Counted from the first letter of the stretch, positions 34,701 to 47,004 are shown. The stretch is DNA of 64,000 nt from Hibiscus mutabilis (GCA_019671005.1 CM033723.1:13841254-13905253), one strand, 5' to 3'. A program made the numbers and translations. The notes: generated by a model not told the origin, from the sequence alone.

Positions 34701-36061
34701 TGATAAGTGTTCAAAAGTACTATTTTTATTACCCTTTTTACTCATATTATTGTTAGACTTAGGCTCATATTAGTTGCATAATTAGTCATTCATGCATTAA
34801 CTCATGTTTCTTTCCACTGTTGAGCTTGATTACATAACTTGGTGATTTTTTTGGAAAAAGATGCTGCTTTGGTGTGCTTTTGTGTGTGTGCAGAATCATT
34901 TGCCTAAACAAGGCTGGAACCAGTTGCCAGGGCAGTGCATGAAGGAGATGCCAACGCAGTTTCCAGGGCAATGCATGAAGGAGATGCCGAGCTAGTTGTC
35001 AGGGCAATTTTCGATAAGGGATAAGATGATATGGTAGTCAAAATTGATGACTAGATAAGCACAAGATGACGTGGAGCAAAGTTAAATCCCAAAGAAGTTT
35101 GATTTCCATGAAAAGGTCAAAGAGAAATTAAATCCCAAAAAGATAGGAGAAGATCTAGAAGAAATTTAAATATAATAAAGAATTATATTCTTTTAAAGTA
35201 TTTAATTCCAACTTAACTTCCTACTCAAGAAGGATTTTGACCTAGCCATCTCTTATTTAAAGGAGACCAAGCCGTCAAAGAGAGGAGAGATTTCGACAAG
35301 AAGAGGGGCAAGAAGGGAGAGATTTCGACAAGAGGGTTCAAGAGGGAAGAGTTCGATTGGGAGAGAGTTCAAGGGGCTGATCGATTTCTTTTTCTTCTTC
35401 TTCTTTGCTTCCATTAGATTCATGGTTTTGGGATTATTCTTTGTATATCTTTTGAACCCAACCATGAACTAACTTGATTGGTTGGGGTTATTGTGTTTTG
35501 TGGTTGTGAGAAACAGTTGGATTTTTTTAGGTAATAAGGGTTTACACTTTCAATTCAAGGTTTACTCATTCTTGGTTTTTTTTCTTGTTTGCGAGTGAAT
35601 TGGGAGAGGATCTCGTAACTTCATCTATTTATCTAATATTGGGAAAGTTAGATTCAAGAAATGAATAAGTATGGTCTTTATTCAATCTATTAATGGTGAA
35701 GATTAATTCGGCTTAGGAATAAGTTAAGGATTTCAACGGCTAAGAGTTGCCATGGCAACTGAGTTACCCATGCACTCTTTAACCAAGACGATCCAATCGG
35801 CTATCACACCTCAACTCATGATAACCTGGCCTATTCCCTCTTATTTGATTACATCTTTATTTTATTTACTTGATCTTTTATTTTATTCGTTAGTTAGAAC
35901 TCCTACAATTATCAATTGTGTTTTTACTTTTACAGTGCGATAACTAAGGCAAAGTAGCCCAAACCAATCTCTGTGGAGACGATAATCGATACTTATCATA
36001 TCACTTTATTACTTGTGACCTGTATACTTGCACAATTGCGTAGCACTTATTATGCTCAACA
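34701..36061 (+). repeat. Element G 5' LTR (1361 bp)
   Basis: About 225 bp shorter than the 3' LTR. The deletion joins ctaagag directly to a GTTGCC motif at 35746, where the 3' LTR has the missing block at about 40096-40312. The junction now reads as the perfect 14-bp palindrome GTTGCCATGGCAAC (35746-35759). Confidence 0.9.
34921..35010 (+). repeat. 36-bp tandem repeat in G 5' LTR
   Basis: Two and a half units start at 34921, 34957 and 34993, each beginning cagttgccagggca or a close variant and continuing with atgcatgaaggagatgcc. Confidence 0.88.
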
Positions 36062-36066
36062 AGTTT

Positions 36067-36086
36067 TTGGCGCCGTTGTTGGGGAT
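36067..36086 (+). other. Element G primer binding site (Athila/Tat type)
   Basis: ttggcgccgttgttggggat, six bases after the LTR end, closely matches the TGGCGCCGTTGCCGGGGA site characteristic of Athila-like and Tat-like elements. Confidence 0.9.
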
Positions 36087-36213
36087 TGGCAATTGGTGTT
36101 AGTTGTTTTTGTTATTGCATTTTTTTCTCTTAGTTTTACTAACTTTTATTTTTGTTTGTTTTATTAAAAAAATTCAGGTGTGCTACAAGTTAAGGGACAT
36201 TAACATGTCGGGA

Positions 36214-36915
36214 AATAAAAGTTGATCTATTTGAGAGTTGATGTTGGAAGATATGAATCAATCCAATCAAGAGTTTCTTGCACCCTTCGATGATTACCTA
36301 TACCAACCGAGAAAAGCATATACCGTGGAAAACTCGTGCACTTGTTGTGGAGAACATCATGTGTTTGAAAATTGCCCTCACATTTTCGGTGCATATGAGT
36401 ACATGGAGAACCATAGATGCAACCAACAGCAAAACCCTTCATGGTATGATCAAGAAGCTCAAAATTTTTTTTACCATAACAATTTTGTTGCTGCAACAGA
36501 CATGCATCGGCAATGTAGTCCTTATCAGCAGCCTAGTGTCACGGCAACAAATATTCCATGGAAATGTAGTGCTTTTTAAGAACATCCCAATTCCTTGGAG
36601 GAAACGTTGCTAGTTTCCTTGGCTAAACTTGACGGATCAATTGAAGAGATTCGAGAGCTATCAAAGAAAATGGATGCAAGGATAGCTCGGTGGGATACAA
36701 CCTTGGGGGATTCAGAAGATCAATTAAGGAGATCCACATATGCCTTGAATAACATGCACCAACAATCCATTCTTGGGGATACTGGAGTCCCAAGGCAAGA
36801 GGATAAGGAGCAATGCAAAGAGAGGTCCCTAATGTGTGGGGAACAACTAGAACCTCGAAGTCAAGAGACTGCCCAACACATGATGAGCCTGACCAACAAA
36901 TTGCCTCGGCAATGA
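36214..36915 (+). pseudogene. Element G gag C-terminal remnant with zinc knuckle
   Basis: A frame of about 220 codons from near 36238 to 36915 with one stop at 36577. It holds a C-x2-C-x3-H-x4-C knuckle, CTCCGEHHVFENCP, the same spacing as the F gag knuckle (CELCGGNHDSSEC). A coiled-coil-like stretch follows (LDGSIEEIRELSKKMDARIA), which resembles the post-knuckle part of Athila Gag (F: NQEGTIKSLENQVRQL). The capsid part is missing. The end carries the motif LPRQ, encoded by ttgcctcggcaa. Confidence 0.75.
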
Positions 36916-37082
36916 TTGAGGAGCCTGAATAGAGCAATGCAGCTAAAACACTCAGTGAAGCTGAGAACAACAATACTACAGCAAATTTTGAGGAACTTGA
37001 TGCCCAGAAGGTTACAACGTTGATGTTGAAGCAGGAATTCGTAGAATGCTCTCATCTACAGTTGTCACGGCAACTGGACGAC

Positions 37083-37379
37083 CACATGCAAGATCAATGA
37101 GATGATAATACTTTGCCAATGGAATATGAGCAAGTAATGGTTGAACCTTTTGAATTCTTTAAAAACTCACCTCGTCCATTGCAGGTATGTCTTGAGGAAC
37201 CGATGTTGGTAGATTTGAAGCCATCGAAATCTCTACTGATGGAGATGTTTGAGAGGCCAAAAGAAAAAGGTGTTTGGATTCGTAAAGCATTTCAGAAAAT
37301 TGGTTCTTCCCTTGACTTACAGCAAATTTTGTCAACTGATTGCCACGACAATTGGCTAGAGCAGCAATTGCCACGATAA
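37083..37379 (+). pseudogene. Element G, unrecognised ORF of 88 codons
   Basis: MPMEYEQVMVEPFEFFKNSP... has no recognisable domain. By position it could be a diverged remnant of the Athila protease-RT spacer, whose acidic composition it partly shares. It ends in a run encoded by three GTTGCC-like motifs (37342-37377). Confidence 0.35.
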
Positions 37380-37397
37380 CGAAGGCTACATCCAACC

Positions 37398-37700
37398 ATG
37401 ATAGAGCCCGACGAGAATGAGGTAATTAAATGGTTGGATGTTGATATAATTTTTCCTAATAATATATTCATTCCTTCAGGAACAGTAGCAAGGTGGAAGA
37501 TGTGTATGGACTACAAGGGAACACGAAAGAAAGACACGTCCACCATGATAACGCAAAAGGGAGTAGCTGCGAGCACATTGGTCCAACTCTTTTTGGGCAA
37601 TATTACCACTCAATGGAGGGTGCGGAATGACTATAAAAAGTATCGAAAACGACTCTCCTTAAGTTTTCTCAGATATGCAGTAACATTAGAAGATGAATGA
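37398..37700 (+). pseudogene. Element G reverse transcriptase scrap
   Basis: The residues EVIKWLDVDIIFP and GTVARWKMCMDYKGTRKKD align with EIIKWLDAGIIYP and GTVTGWRVCMDYRKLNKATRKD-like sequence of F RT (56692-56900). The palm, thumb and catalytic box are all absent, so this is the N-terminal edge of a deleted pol. Confidence 0.8.
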
Positions 37701-37889
37701 AAATGCTCTTTTTAAGAATCTTTAATTTTTGTTTTTAATTTTTTGGAACTTTATTTTATTTTCGGTTATTTTTTTCTTTATTTATTTTTGGAATTTTTAG
37801 GAGATATTTTATTTTATTTTCTTCATTATCTTTAGTTTCCAGGTTTTCTTTGTTTTCTTTTCTTTTCCACAACAAGAATCACAACCACC

Positions 37890-38269
37890 ATGCTAAGGAA
37901 ATTCATTGCCAACTACTTGCCACAACAACCGCAACAGAGGATGCCCCGACAACTACCTCAGCAGTTGCCACGGCAACAGAAATTGGCGATTCCTAGGCAA
38001 CAACAATGGCTTCGGCAACTACTGATGCCCAGGCAAGTGAACCTGCCTCGGCAAACATGGACCAAATCAAAGCAATGCTATTCACGCGGTACCGGCCGCA
38101 AGCATTCAACCACCGACCGGAAAATGAATCAAGCAAACAGCACAAAGGAAACTTATCACTCAAGGTGACGACCTCTCCGACTAACTCATTTCATTTAGTT
38201 TCTTTTAAATTTTGTTTCACTTTTACATGCATTGAGGACAATGCTTCTTTCGAGTTTGGGGGGTGTTGA
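37890..38269 (+). pseudogene. Element G, remnant of the third ORF with motif array
   Basis: In the frame gcc-acg-gca-aca the region 37911-38100 reads as Ala/Thr/Ser-rich sequence with one stop near 38000. It corresponds to the Ala/Thr-rich part of F's third ORF (61370-61520), for example EDAPTTTSAVATATE. A perfect GTTGCCACGGCAAC lies at 37964-37977. Other frames also look open (LPRQLPQQLPRQ), because the motif contains no stop in these frames, so frame choice here rests on homology with F. Confidence 0.6.
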
Positions 38270-38576
38270 TTTCTAGTTAGTTTCATGTTTAGTTGCATTC
38301 ATCTTTAGCAATCACATATAGGTTGCATATGTTACTTACCATGCCTTTAATTGGATTTAATTGCTTAAGACTTGTTGAATATCCAATGATGAATTTTTGC
38401 CACTGCACTTAATTGAAAGAACCTTTTTTAGGATTGCATGAAAAGAACTTAGAATTTTACTATGACGCTGATTTTTTATCATGGTTGTGGCTTGTTGATT
38501 GAAAGTAACTTAGTGAACTTAGGTTGCTTAAAATTTGGGTAAATTTAAAATTGAAAATTAAAAGTTAATTTCCTGT

Positions 38577-38755
38577 TAAAGGTGCCCAAAACTGGCTCTA
38601 GTAGTAAATGCACTTTCTTGCTAGAGGTGCCCGAAACTGGCTCTAGTAGTTAATGCACATTAAAGAATCCTAAAGGTGCCCGAAATTGGCTCTAGTCGAC
38701 TAAAATAAAATGAGAAATTGCTTACTTTGCTAGAGGTGCCCGAAATTGGCTCTAG
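38577..38755 (+). repeat. Four-copy CTAGAG...CTCTAG hairpin repeat, element G
   Basis: 26-base units at 38577, 38621, 38670 and 38730 begin CTAGAGGTGCCCGAAA and end TTGGCTCTAG (ACTGG in two). The ends CTAGAG and CTCTAG are complementary. Element F has four copies at the matching place (62188-62373). Confidence 0.92.
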
Positions 38756-39029
38756 TGAAAATAAAAATAAATGCCCCAGTAATTAAATTGATAAAAGCCT
38801 ATTGTTCACATAGAATCTTGAAAATCAACTTGTACACAACTACCCACACACATTGTCACAAGCATTATAGTTCGATTCTGGGTAATTTTGTGCTATTCAA
38901 AAAATTAAAAGGTGATCATACTTTGTGCCACGGTTCCGAGGTTTGAATTCAAGGTTGAAGCATGTCTTTGATGATTAAAGTCTTGGTAGGTAATTGTTAG
39001 TTTGCATTGCTTGAGGAAAAGCAATAGTT

Positions 39030-39042
39030 CGAGTTTGGGATG
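39030..39042 (+). other. Element G polypurine tract
   Basis: cgagtttgggatg directly precedes the 3' LTR; F has cgagttcgggggtg at the equivalent place. A similar gagtttggggggtg near 38253 marks a second, internal purine tract, also present in F near 61875. Confidence 0.7.
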
Positions 39043-40628
39043 TGATAAGTGTTCAAAATTACTATTTTTATTACCCTTTTTACTCATATTATTGTTAGAC
39101 TTAGGCTCATATTAGTTGCATAATTAGTCACTCATGCATTAATTCATGTTTCTTTCCACCGTTGAGCTTGATTACATAACTTGGTGATTTTTGTAGAAAA
39201 AGATGCTGCTTTGGTGTGCTTTTGTGTGTGTGCAGAATCACTTGCCTAAACAAGGCTGGAACCAGTTGCCAGGGCAGTGCATGAAGGAGATGCCGACGCA
39301 GTTGCCAGGGCAATGCATGAAGGAGATGCTGAGCTAGTTGACAAGGCAATTTTCGATAAGGGATAAGATGATATGGTAGTCGAAATTGATGACTAGATAA
39401 GCCCAAGATGACGTGGAGCAAAGTTAAATCCCAAAGGAGTTTGATTTCCATGAAAAGGTCAAAGAGAAATTAAATCCCAAAAAGATTGGAGAAGATCTAG
39501 AAGGAATTTAAATATAATAAAGAATTATATTCTTTTAAAGTATTTAATTCCAACTTAACTTCCTCCTCAAGAAGGATTTTGACCTATCCATCTTTTATTT
39601 AAAGGAGACCAAGCCGTCAAAGAGAGTAGAGCAAGAGAGGAGAGATTTCGACAAGAAGAGGGGCAAGAAAGGAGAGATTTTGACAAGAGAGTTCAAGAGG
39701 GGAGAGTTCGATTGGGAGAGAGTTCAAGGGGCTGATCGATTTCTTTTTCTTGTTCTTCTTTGCTTCCATTAGATTCATGGTTTGGGGATTATTCTTTGTA
39801 TATCTTTTGAACCCAACCATGACTAACTTGATTGGTTGGGGTTATTGTGTTTTGTGGTTGTGAGAAATAATTGGATTTTGTTTAGGTAATAAGAATTTGC
39901 ACTTTCAATTCAAGGTTTCCCCATTCTTGGTTTTTATTCTTGTTTGCGAGTGAATTGGGAGAGGATCTCGTAACTTCATCTATTTATCTATATTGGGAGA
40001 GTTAGATTCAAGAAACGAATGAGTATGGTCTTTATTCAATCTATTGATGGTGAAGATTAATCTGACTTAGGAATAAGTTAAGGATTTCAACCGCTAAGAG
40101 GAGCGCAAGATTGGTTGTTGTTCACCTTGATTCACGCAGGGATGTATTATCAAGGCATACACAAATAGCTAGAGTTTCGACTTAGGGATAAGATGAAACC
40201 ATTGAAGAACGCTCCGCCGAACCTTGAAGCTCCTGCCCAGCTGCCCAAACAGTTACCTAGCCAGTTGCCTAGGCAACCGTCGATTAGTTGCCAAGGCAAC
40301 CCCGCTGCGCAAGTTGCCACGACAATTGAGTTGCCCTTGCACTCTTTTACCAAGACGATCCAATCGGCTATCACACCTCAACTCAATATAACCTCGCCTA
40401 TTCCCTCTTATTTGATTACATCTTTATTTTATTTACTTGCTCTTTTATTTTATTCGTTAGTTAGAACTCCTACAATTATAAGTTGTGTTTTTACTTTTAC
40501 AGTGTGATAACTAAGGCAAAGTGGCCCAAACCAATCCCTGTGAAGATGATACTCGATACTTATCATATCACTTTATTACTTGCGACGTGTATACTTGCAC
40601 AATTGCGTAGCACTTATTACGTGCAACA
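39043..40628 (+). repeat. Element G 3' LTR (1586 bp)
   Basis: Full-length LTR. The 36-bp repeat starts at 39263. Near the end it carries gttgcctaggcaac (40264-40277, perfect palindrome), gttgccaaggcaac (40287-40300) and gttgccacgacaat (40313). The bases tatac at 40629-40633 are the right half of the target duplication. Confidence 0.92.
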
Positions 40629-41592
40629 TATACTACCAAATGAGGGTAAAAGAAGAAGATGTACCCAAGACAGCCTTTCGTACTTGATATGGCCATTTTG
40701 AATTCCTTGTAATGCCATTCGAATTAACGAATGCTCTAGCTGTTTTCATGGATCTCATGAACCGTGTATTTAAATCCTATCTTGACAAGTTCGTGGTCGT
40801 TTTTATTGATGACATTTTGGTGTATTCTCGGAATAAGGAAGAACATTCTGAACATCTTCAAATTGTATTGCAAATCCTCTGATAACGTCAATTGTTTGCA
40901 AAGTTCTTGAAATGTGAATTTTGGCTATCGAAAGTGTCGTTTCTTGGACATGTCATTTCGGCAGAAGGGATTAAAGTAGATCCAAGGAAGATTCAATCTA
41001 TCCTGGATTGGAGACCTCTGAAGAATGTTGGTGAGGTCATAAGCTTTCTCAGTTTAGCTGGGTATCACCAAAGTTTTGTCAAGGGATTCTCATCCATTGC
41101 CGCAAGTTTGACTAAGCTAACTCACAAAGATACACACTTTGTTTGGTCGAAGAACCAACAACGAAGCTTCGATCAACTTAAACAAGCCCTGACTCACGCT
41201 TTGGTTCTCATCCAAACAGTATCAGGCAAGGAGTACACTATTTACAATGATGCATCTCATTTAGGACTAGGATGTGTCCTAATGCAAGATGGAAATGTGG
41301 TAGCTTACGCTTCAAGGCAACTAAAACTACATGAGTCAAACTACCCTACTCACGATCTAGAATTGGTAGGTATTGTGTTTGCACTCAAAAGTCTGGAGGC
41401 ATTACTTGTACGGGGAGAAATGTAACTTGTTCATAGATCACAAGAGCCTCAAATACCTCCTAACTCAGAAAGACTTGAACTTGAGGCAAATGAGATGGCT
41501 AGAGTTACTTAAAGATTACGATTTGGTTATCGACTACCATATGGGGAAAGCAAACGTGGTTGTTGATGCCCTTAGTCGCAGATCATACTAGG
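40629..41592 (+). pseudogene. Element E reverse transcriptase 3' part and RNase H
   Basis: Continues E RT after G: TAFRT, then GHFEFLVMPF, the intact catalytic box FIDDI at 40802-40816, and CEFWLSKVSFLGHVISAEGI. RNase H follows with YNDASHLGLG (the first D retained), THDLELVGI and FIDHKSLKYLLTQKDLNLRQ. Stops lie near 40680 and 40880, and a frameshift lies near 41390-41425. The sequence from about 41593 to 41760 is a non-conserved spacer. Confidence 0.9.
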
Positions 41593-41763
41593 GTAAACCC
41601 TTAAATCTAAATCCTAGAATAATTTATCAAAGTAACCATTCGAATTAGACCTTTCTTGACTTACAAGTAACTATTCAAAGATCTCTCTTAATGATCTTTT
41701 CCATTCGTTTATAGCTTCCTTGGCTATCAATGCTCATTTCCGTTTATCCAAAGACAAAAATTC

Positions 41764-43115
41764 TTGTCTGAACTTCAAGTTCAATCTAGTCTAATATCGA
41801 GAATCAAAGAACTCCAACAAATTGATCCAGATCTTCAGAAGATCATGTCCAAGCTAAACTCTAAGTCTAATTCTGACTTCTCCCTCAAGTCGAATGGACT
41901 CCTCTATTTCAAGGATAGAGTATATGTTCCTAAAAACGAAGAACTAAGGCAGGGGATGTTACAAGAAGCTCATCAAAGCTCTTTCTCGATTCACCCTCGA
42001 TCGGTTAAGATGTACAAGGACCTAAAGCAACTATATTGTGGCCAGGCATGAAATTAGCTATCACAGACTTTGTTTCAAAGTGCTTAACTTGTCAGAGGGT
42101 TAAAGCCGAGCATCAAGTCCCTGCTGGGTTGCTCCAACTAATCAAATTCCCTCAGTGGACATGGGATCGAATTACAATGGACTTCGTTACTGGTCTTCCT
42201 TCCACTCCAAGAAAAAATGATGTCGTATGGGTAATTGTTGATAGATTCACAAAGTCTACTCATTTCATCCCTATTTGAGTGAACATGAGCTTGGAAACCT
42301 TAGCCGAGCTATACATCCGTAAAGTGATCCGATTACACGGTGTACCTACAGCTATAATCTCTGATCGTGACCCTAGATTTGCTTCCCGATTCTGGAAATC
42401 ATTGCAAAAAGCCCTTGGAACTAAAGTGCACCTTAGTACAGCCTTTCATCCTCAATCAGATGGCCAATCTGAAAGAATCATACAAGTACTTGAAGACATG
42501 CTACGCGCTTGTGTTATAGACTTTGGAAAGAACTGGGAGAAATCTTTACCCCTAGTAGAGTTTGCTTACAACAATAGCTACCAGACATCTATCCAGATGG
42601 CTCTCTTCGAAGCTATATACGGAAGGAAATGTAGAACTCCCTTGTACTGGGAGAAAACAAGGTATTGGTACCTCAATTACCTAGAGAAACTGAGGACCAA
42701 GTTCAAATCATACATGATCAATTAAAGCAAGCCTTTGATAGACAGAAATCCTATGCAGACTTGAAAATGAGAGACATCCAATACAATGTTGGAGACAAAG
42801 TCTTCCTCAAAGTGTCCCCTTGGAAGAAAGTCTTTCGATCTTTCATGTTTCCAGGCTTAGAAAAAATCGATCTGACCCATCCCATGTCCTTGAGCCTAAA
42901 GAAGTAGAATTGAATCCTGGCCTAAAATATGAAGAAGAGCCAATACGAATACTGGAAAAAGAAGTTAGAAGACTTCGAAACAAGAATGTTCCCATGGTGA
43001 AAGTGTTATGGAGAAATCATAAAATTGAATAGGTAACTTGGGAACTTGAGGCTACGATGAGATATCAATATCCTCACTTGTTCAACTCAGGTAAATTTGA
43101 GGGTGAATTTATTTT
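41764..43115 (+). pseudogene. Element E integrase and chromodomain
   Basis: The zinc domain keeps all four ligands (EAHQSSFSIHPRS... CLTCQRVK), split by a frameshift near 42040. The core has ITMDFVTGLP, IISDRDPRFASRFW and the QVLEDMLRACV helix, then SYQTSIQMALFEAIYGRKC. Frameshifts occur near 42670 and 42820. The chromodomain reads GLKYEEEPIRILEKEVRRLR and VPMVKVLWRNHKIE before a stop at 43030. Except for these breaks it is the best-preserved integrase in the window. Confidence 0.9.
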
Positions 43116-43127
43116 AAGGGGGAGAAT
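43116..43127 (+). other. Element E polypurine tract
   Basis: aagggggagaat lies directly before the 3' LTR, which starts TGGAACATCC, a variant of the TGTAACACCC of the 5' LTR. Confidence 0.88.
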
Positions 43128-43761
43128 TGGAACATCCTAAATTGGGCCTAGAAGAATGTTACCAATTTTGATTTCTAAGAAATATAATACCCAAATTATG
43201 ACTTAGAATTTTAGTGTGATCCTAAAATGACTCGAACTAAATGAAATGTCTTTAAGAATAATCCAATGGTTAAATTAGGACTCAATCGAAAATCCTGATA
43301 AGTTAAGAGCTATATTATAAGAACTTAAAAGAGTATATTTCAACACTAGGATGTTAAGACTAAGTTGAAATAAAAGAAAGAAAAGATAACTAATGCCTAA
43401 AGGACTAAAACGAGGGAATAAAAAATAAGGATGTTATTTACACTAAGACTAAAATAAATGAAATTGGATTGGAAGCTTTCATGCTAGCAAAACAATCTTA
43501 TAATGGCTTGTACATATTTCATAGAAAAAAAAGAAGAGGGCATTTGTTGGGGGAAGGATCACGGCATAAGGGAAAGAGGAAATAAGCAATCTCACCTTTT
43601 TTCCCAATATCACCGAACCCTCATAGTTTAGAAAGAGAATAAGAGAGTTGCAGATACAAGTAATTCATTGAGCTTTTGAAGCTTTGGATCGATCTTAGGT
43701 TTTTCATTTGAATGGCATAGTGAAGGGGTAAGAAAATCATTTCTTCATTTCCTTATAGTGA
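43128..43761 (+). repeat. Element E 3' LTR, part 1
   Basis: Matches the 5' LTR from 28670 to about 29302. It is cut at 43761 by H; the last five bases, agtga (43757-43761), are the left half of the H target-site duplication. Confidence 0.92.
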
Positions 43762-46098
43762 TGTAGCGATGTCCGATTCGCTAAAAAATCGACCGTATTT
43801 TCGAAGTGTTTGTGGTTTTTTGGGTATTAAAATATTTATTCCATGGGGGTTTTAAAAAACCCGTATTTTATTTAGAAATTGGAGTCGCCACCAGCCACTT
43901 AGGTAGGCCGGACACCATAAAAACTAGAGATTTGAAAACTGTTGGGGTTCGGGAGTCAGTTACGGATGGGGAAGGATTAGTACCCCCACACCACCCAAAA
44001 TTGGTACTTTAATAATTACCGCTTTATTAAAATTAAACTTTCCAGATTAAAGTGCCGATTAAGTTAAGATTCGGTTATAAGTGCGAGTAGATTTTAAAGG
44101 CCCCGTTATCCGAGAGTAAACACCCAACCACTATCACTACGCCTGATACTGGCCCCATTTACGCTCAGATAAAAGGGCACTGCATTGACAAAATATATAT
44201 CCGTTATGCAAACTTAGTGAGCAAAGATAAAACGTACCATTTACATTAACATGACACTAAAAGATAAAACATGCATTTCATAATATTAAACAAAAGGGTA
44301 ACAACTACACCAACCAATAAAACCTAGTATATCATAATAAAAGAAAACAAACTAAGCATGAACCCATGGAAAAGAAAGAAACATACTTCAACACGAATTA
44401 ATTATATGCATCACATGTTTTAAAATAAAAAAAAGTATGCATGACATAGAAAATATATGACGTTAAACTAATGTATCGAGGCAACATGCTAGCATATATA
44501 TAGACTTAACATTTAACACGCGACATAATATACATGCTTAAATTAAAAAGCATGGCATTAATATGTATGAAAAAATCATCTATTTTTAACATAAAACTTA
44601 AAAACAAAAATAAAACATTCTAGAATACATATATACATGGTAAGTGCTTAAATTAACTTGATCACTAAATAAAATATGTGTATGAAACATGAACAAACAA
44701 GCTAAATTATGCATTAGCATGATAATATACATGTTATGAAAACGTAAATAAATGCATGTAATGTGCCTACCAAAATAAAAAGAAGAACCATATAAACGAG
44801 ATGTACAAACAAAAACAAGATATAACACATAACATGGACGTATATATGACCCGAACAAAATAAATTAAAACACAAGAAAACATGGTGTCACGAATAAATA
44901 CACGTGACAAAAACATAAAATAGACATGTAACGATACAAACATATATATAAAAAGACCTGAAATGTAACATGGCAATACACATACCAAGAGCAAAACATA
45001 ACATTAAATTAGACGAAGGGATTGAAATGAGAAAAAAAAGAATTAGAAAACCGAATTTAAATTAACAAAAATAGATTTTGGGGATTTAATTACGGCCTGA
45101 AATAAACTTACAAGGATTAGAGTTGTAATAAACCCAAGGGGCATGCTTGAAGTGTAAAATTCAGAAACGCAGAATGGTTGGGGGAGTAATTTTTCCATTT
45201 CAAAACTGATTTCGGTTGCACTCAGGGGTTGAATTGAAATTTTTGGCGAAACAGGGAGGGCTGGGGTTGTGATTATACCAAGGGGCTGAGTCGTTTTAAA
45301 AAATCCAAAACGCGATATGGTTTATGATGCAATTAGACCATGTTAAAGATTAATGACCCTATAAAACACACCTATCAGATTAAACTCACCCATTTTCCTC
45401 ATTTTTTAAAAAACCCTTTGATTATAAACCCCCTCTCTCTCAACCCGTTTCCAGAACCTATCTCAGACCACAACCGACCGTCGCTCGACGGCATCGGCGA
45501 CCCTCAAACTATGACCTAAAACGCTTCCTTTCTCACCCTAAACCCACGTCCAGCCTTAGATTTTAGGAGAAAGAGACGCATTTTTCTATATCTAAAAAAA
45601 CAAAACTGAAACTCCTACTCCCCCTTTTTTAAAACATTTTATAAACTAAGACCAAGCAACCCCTCCCCTTTACCGGTTCACTGTGTTTGGCTTAAGAGCC
45701 TTACAGCTTATTACCGGCGGCGAAAAACCTTAATCGACGAGGGTAAGAACCGACCTCTTTAACGTTTTTTTATTTGATATTTTTGATACCTTCGAAAGAT
45801 ATGCATGCAATAAAAGAAGAAAGAAAAATACCACTGGACTTGTGTTTTTTTTGTATTTCTGGAAAAACTGATGATATTACACTTTTGTTGGGTTGCATAT
45901 ATCCTTATTCTGATCTCAGTTTTTTGGTAGAAAATAAGACATGAAAAATACTTTTTATTTCTTTTCGGTCCTAACAATCCATTGTTTTGGTATTTTACAC
46001 GTTCTCTGAGCGCGGTGGTTGAGCTGGTGGTACGGCGGGGTGGTGCCGGCGTGGAGAGAGTATGGTAACGTTGTCTTCGGCCAGATTCACTCACGGCT

Positions 46099-46120
46099 GT
46101 TGGATCAGATCTGATCCAAC
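46099..46120. repeat. Perfect 22-bp palindrome in H
   Basis: GTTGGATCAGA is followed without spacer by its reverse complement. It lies in the GC-richer part of H (about 45990-46350). Confidence 0.93.
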
Positions 46121-46309
46121 GGCTGTGATTGCATGGGGAATGAACGGCCTAGATCTGGCCTTGGAATGAGCAAAGTTGCATCTGATCTCAACATGTGGCA
46201 AAGGGAGAATGAACTGTCTCGCGCGTGCGTTGCATGCGCAAGTGGGAGACGAGCAGTCCCGGGGGTGAATTACACGCGCGCCAGCTGGATCATCTTGGTG
46301 TCATCTGGA

Positions 46310-46336
46310 CCGTTAGATCAAATCTTGATCCAACGG
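46310..46336. repeat. Second inverted repeat in H
   Basis: Arms CCGTTAGATCA and TGATCCAACGG flank AATCT and pair at 10 of 11 positions. The arms share GATC and CCAAC with the palindrome at 46099. Confidence 0.88.
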
Positions 46337-46549
46337 TTGGGAAGGTGACGGCTGCAACAAAAAAAAGGGTTATCAGACTTGGTTTTTAGGGTTTTTACAA
46401 TATTGGGTCAGGCCAAATGGGCCTTGTAAACTATAATTTAGACCCCTTTTTATATATGTAAATGGACTAGACTCTAATAACATGGGTTTTATTTATAACC
46501 TGCTTTCATATTTATATAACCTGATAATAATAATAATAATTAAACTTAT

Positions 46550-46930
46550 AATTTAATACATGCACATACATGCAAATACGTTAGAACGATCATACATAGT
46601 ATACATACCTTATAATACATGCAATGTTAATAATATAACTAATAAATAACATACATGTTTATATTTGTACATGCACATTCACGCATTATATACATAAATT
46701 ACACACATATAATACTTACACATACCTTAATACGTGCATACACATAATATATTAATACAAACATTCATGCAATATAAAACACACATATAACATATTAATA
46801 TCTCTAATAAATATTATCAAACCTTAATAACACATACATAACATGTATAATATACGTGCACTCACACCTATCACACATATATTTTACGCACATATTAATC
46901 ACACGTACATAAACATATAGTATAACGCGC
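46550..46930. repeat. Low-complexity ACATA-rich end of H
   Basis: AT-rich stretch with many acata, catac and tataca words and a short ataatAATAAT run near 46523. No gene is seen. Confidence 0.6.
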
Positions 46931-47004
46931 CAACATGAAATAATAATACCCTTTAATTATTATATTAACAATATTCACAAACCGGATAAAAATGAGTGAT
47001 TACA

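Larger units (their letters stand above)
34701..40628 (+). mobile_element. Element G: non-autonomous Athila-like element inside E
   Basis: The LTRs start TGATAAGTGTTC and end CAACA (34701-36061 and 39043-40628). The target site is gatac on the left and tatac on the right, one mismatch, in the middle of E's reverse transcriptase. The primer site is of the TGGCGCCGTTG type used by Athila and Tat elements. The internal 2.98 kb holds only a zinc-knuckle remnant, a short reverse transcriptase scrap and repeat-rich sequence, so it could not move without help. It belongs to the same family as F. Confidence 0.9.
43762..47004. mobile_element. Element H: solo LTR, Ogre/Tat-like
   Basis: A 3243-bp insert with TGTAGCGATG at one end, GATTACA at the other and a perfect 5-bp duplication AGTGA (43757-43761 and 47005-47009). 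It contains no primer site, polypurine tract or domain, so it is best read as a solo LTR left by recombination between two LTRs. The first 200 bp include ggagtcgccaccagccact and gggttcgggagtcagttac, which I recognise as typical of the start of Ogre/Tat LTRs. The family assignment is from memory; the solo-LTR reading is from the ends. Confidence 0.85.

Noticed and set aside
44598..44994. Overlapping minus-strand ORFs in H with membrane-like residues (VLPCYISGLFIYMFV)
   Set aside because: Hydrophobic residues arise from AT-rich low-complexity DNA; there is no conserved motif and the insert is a solo LTR.
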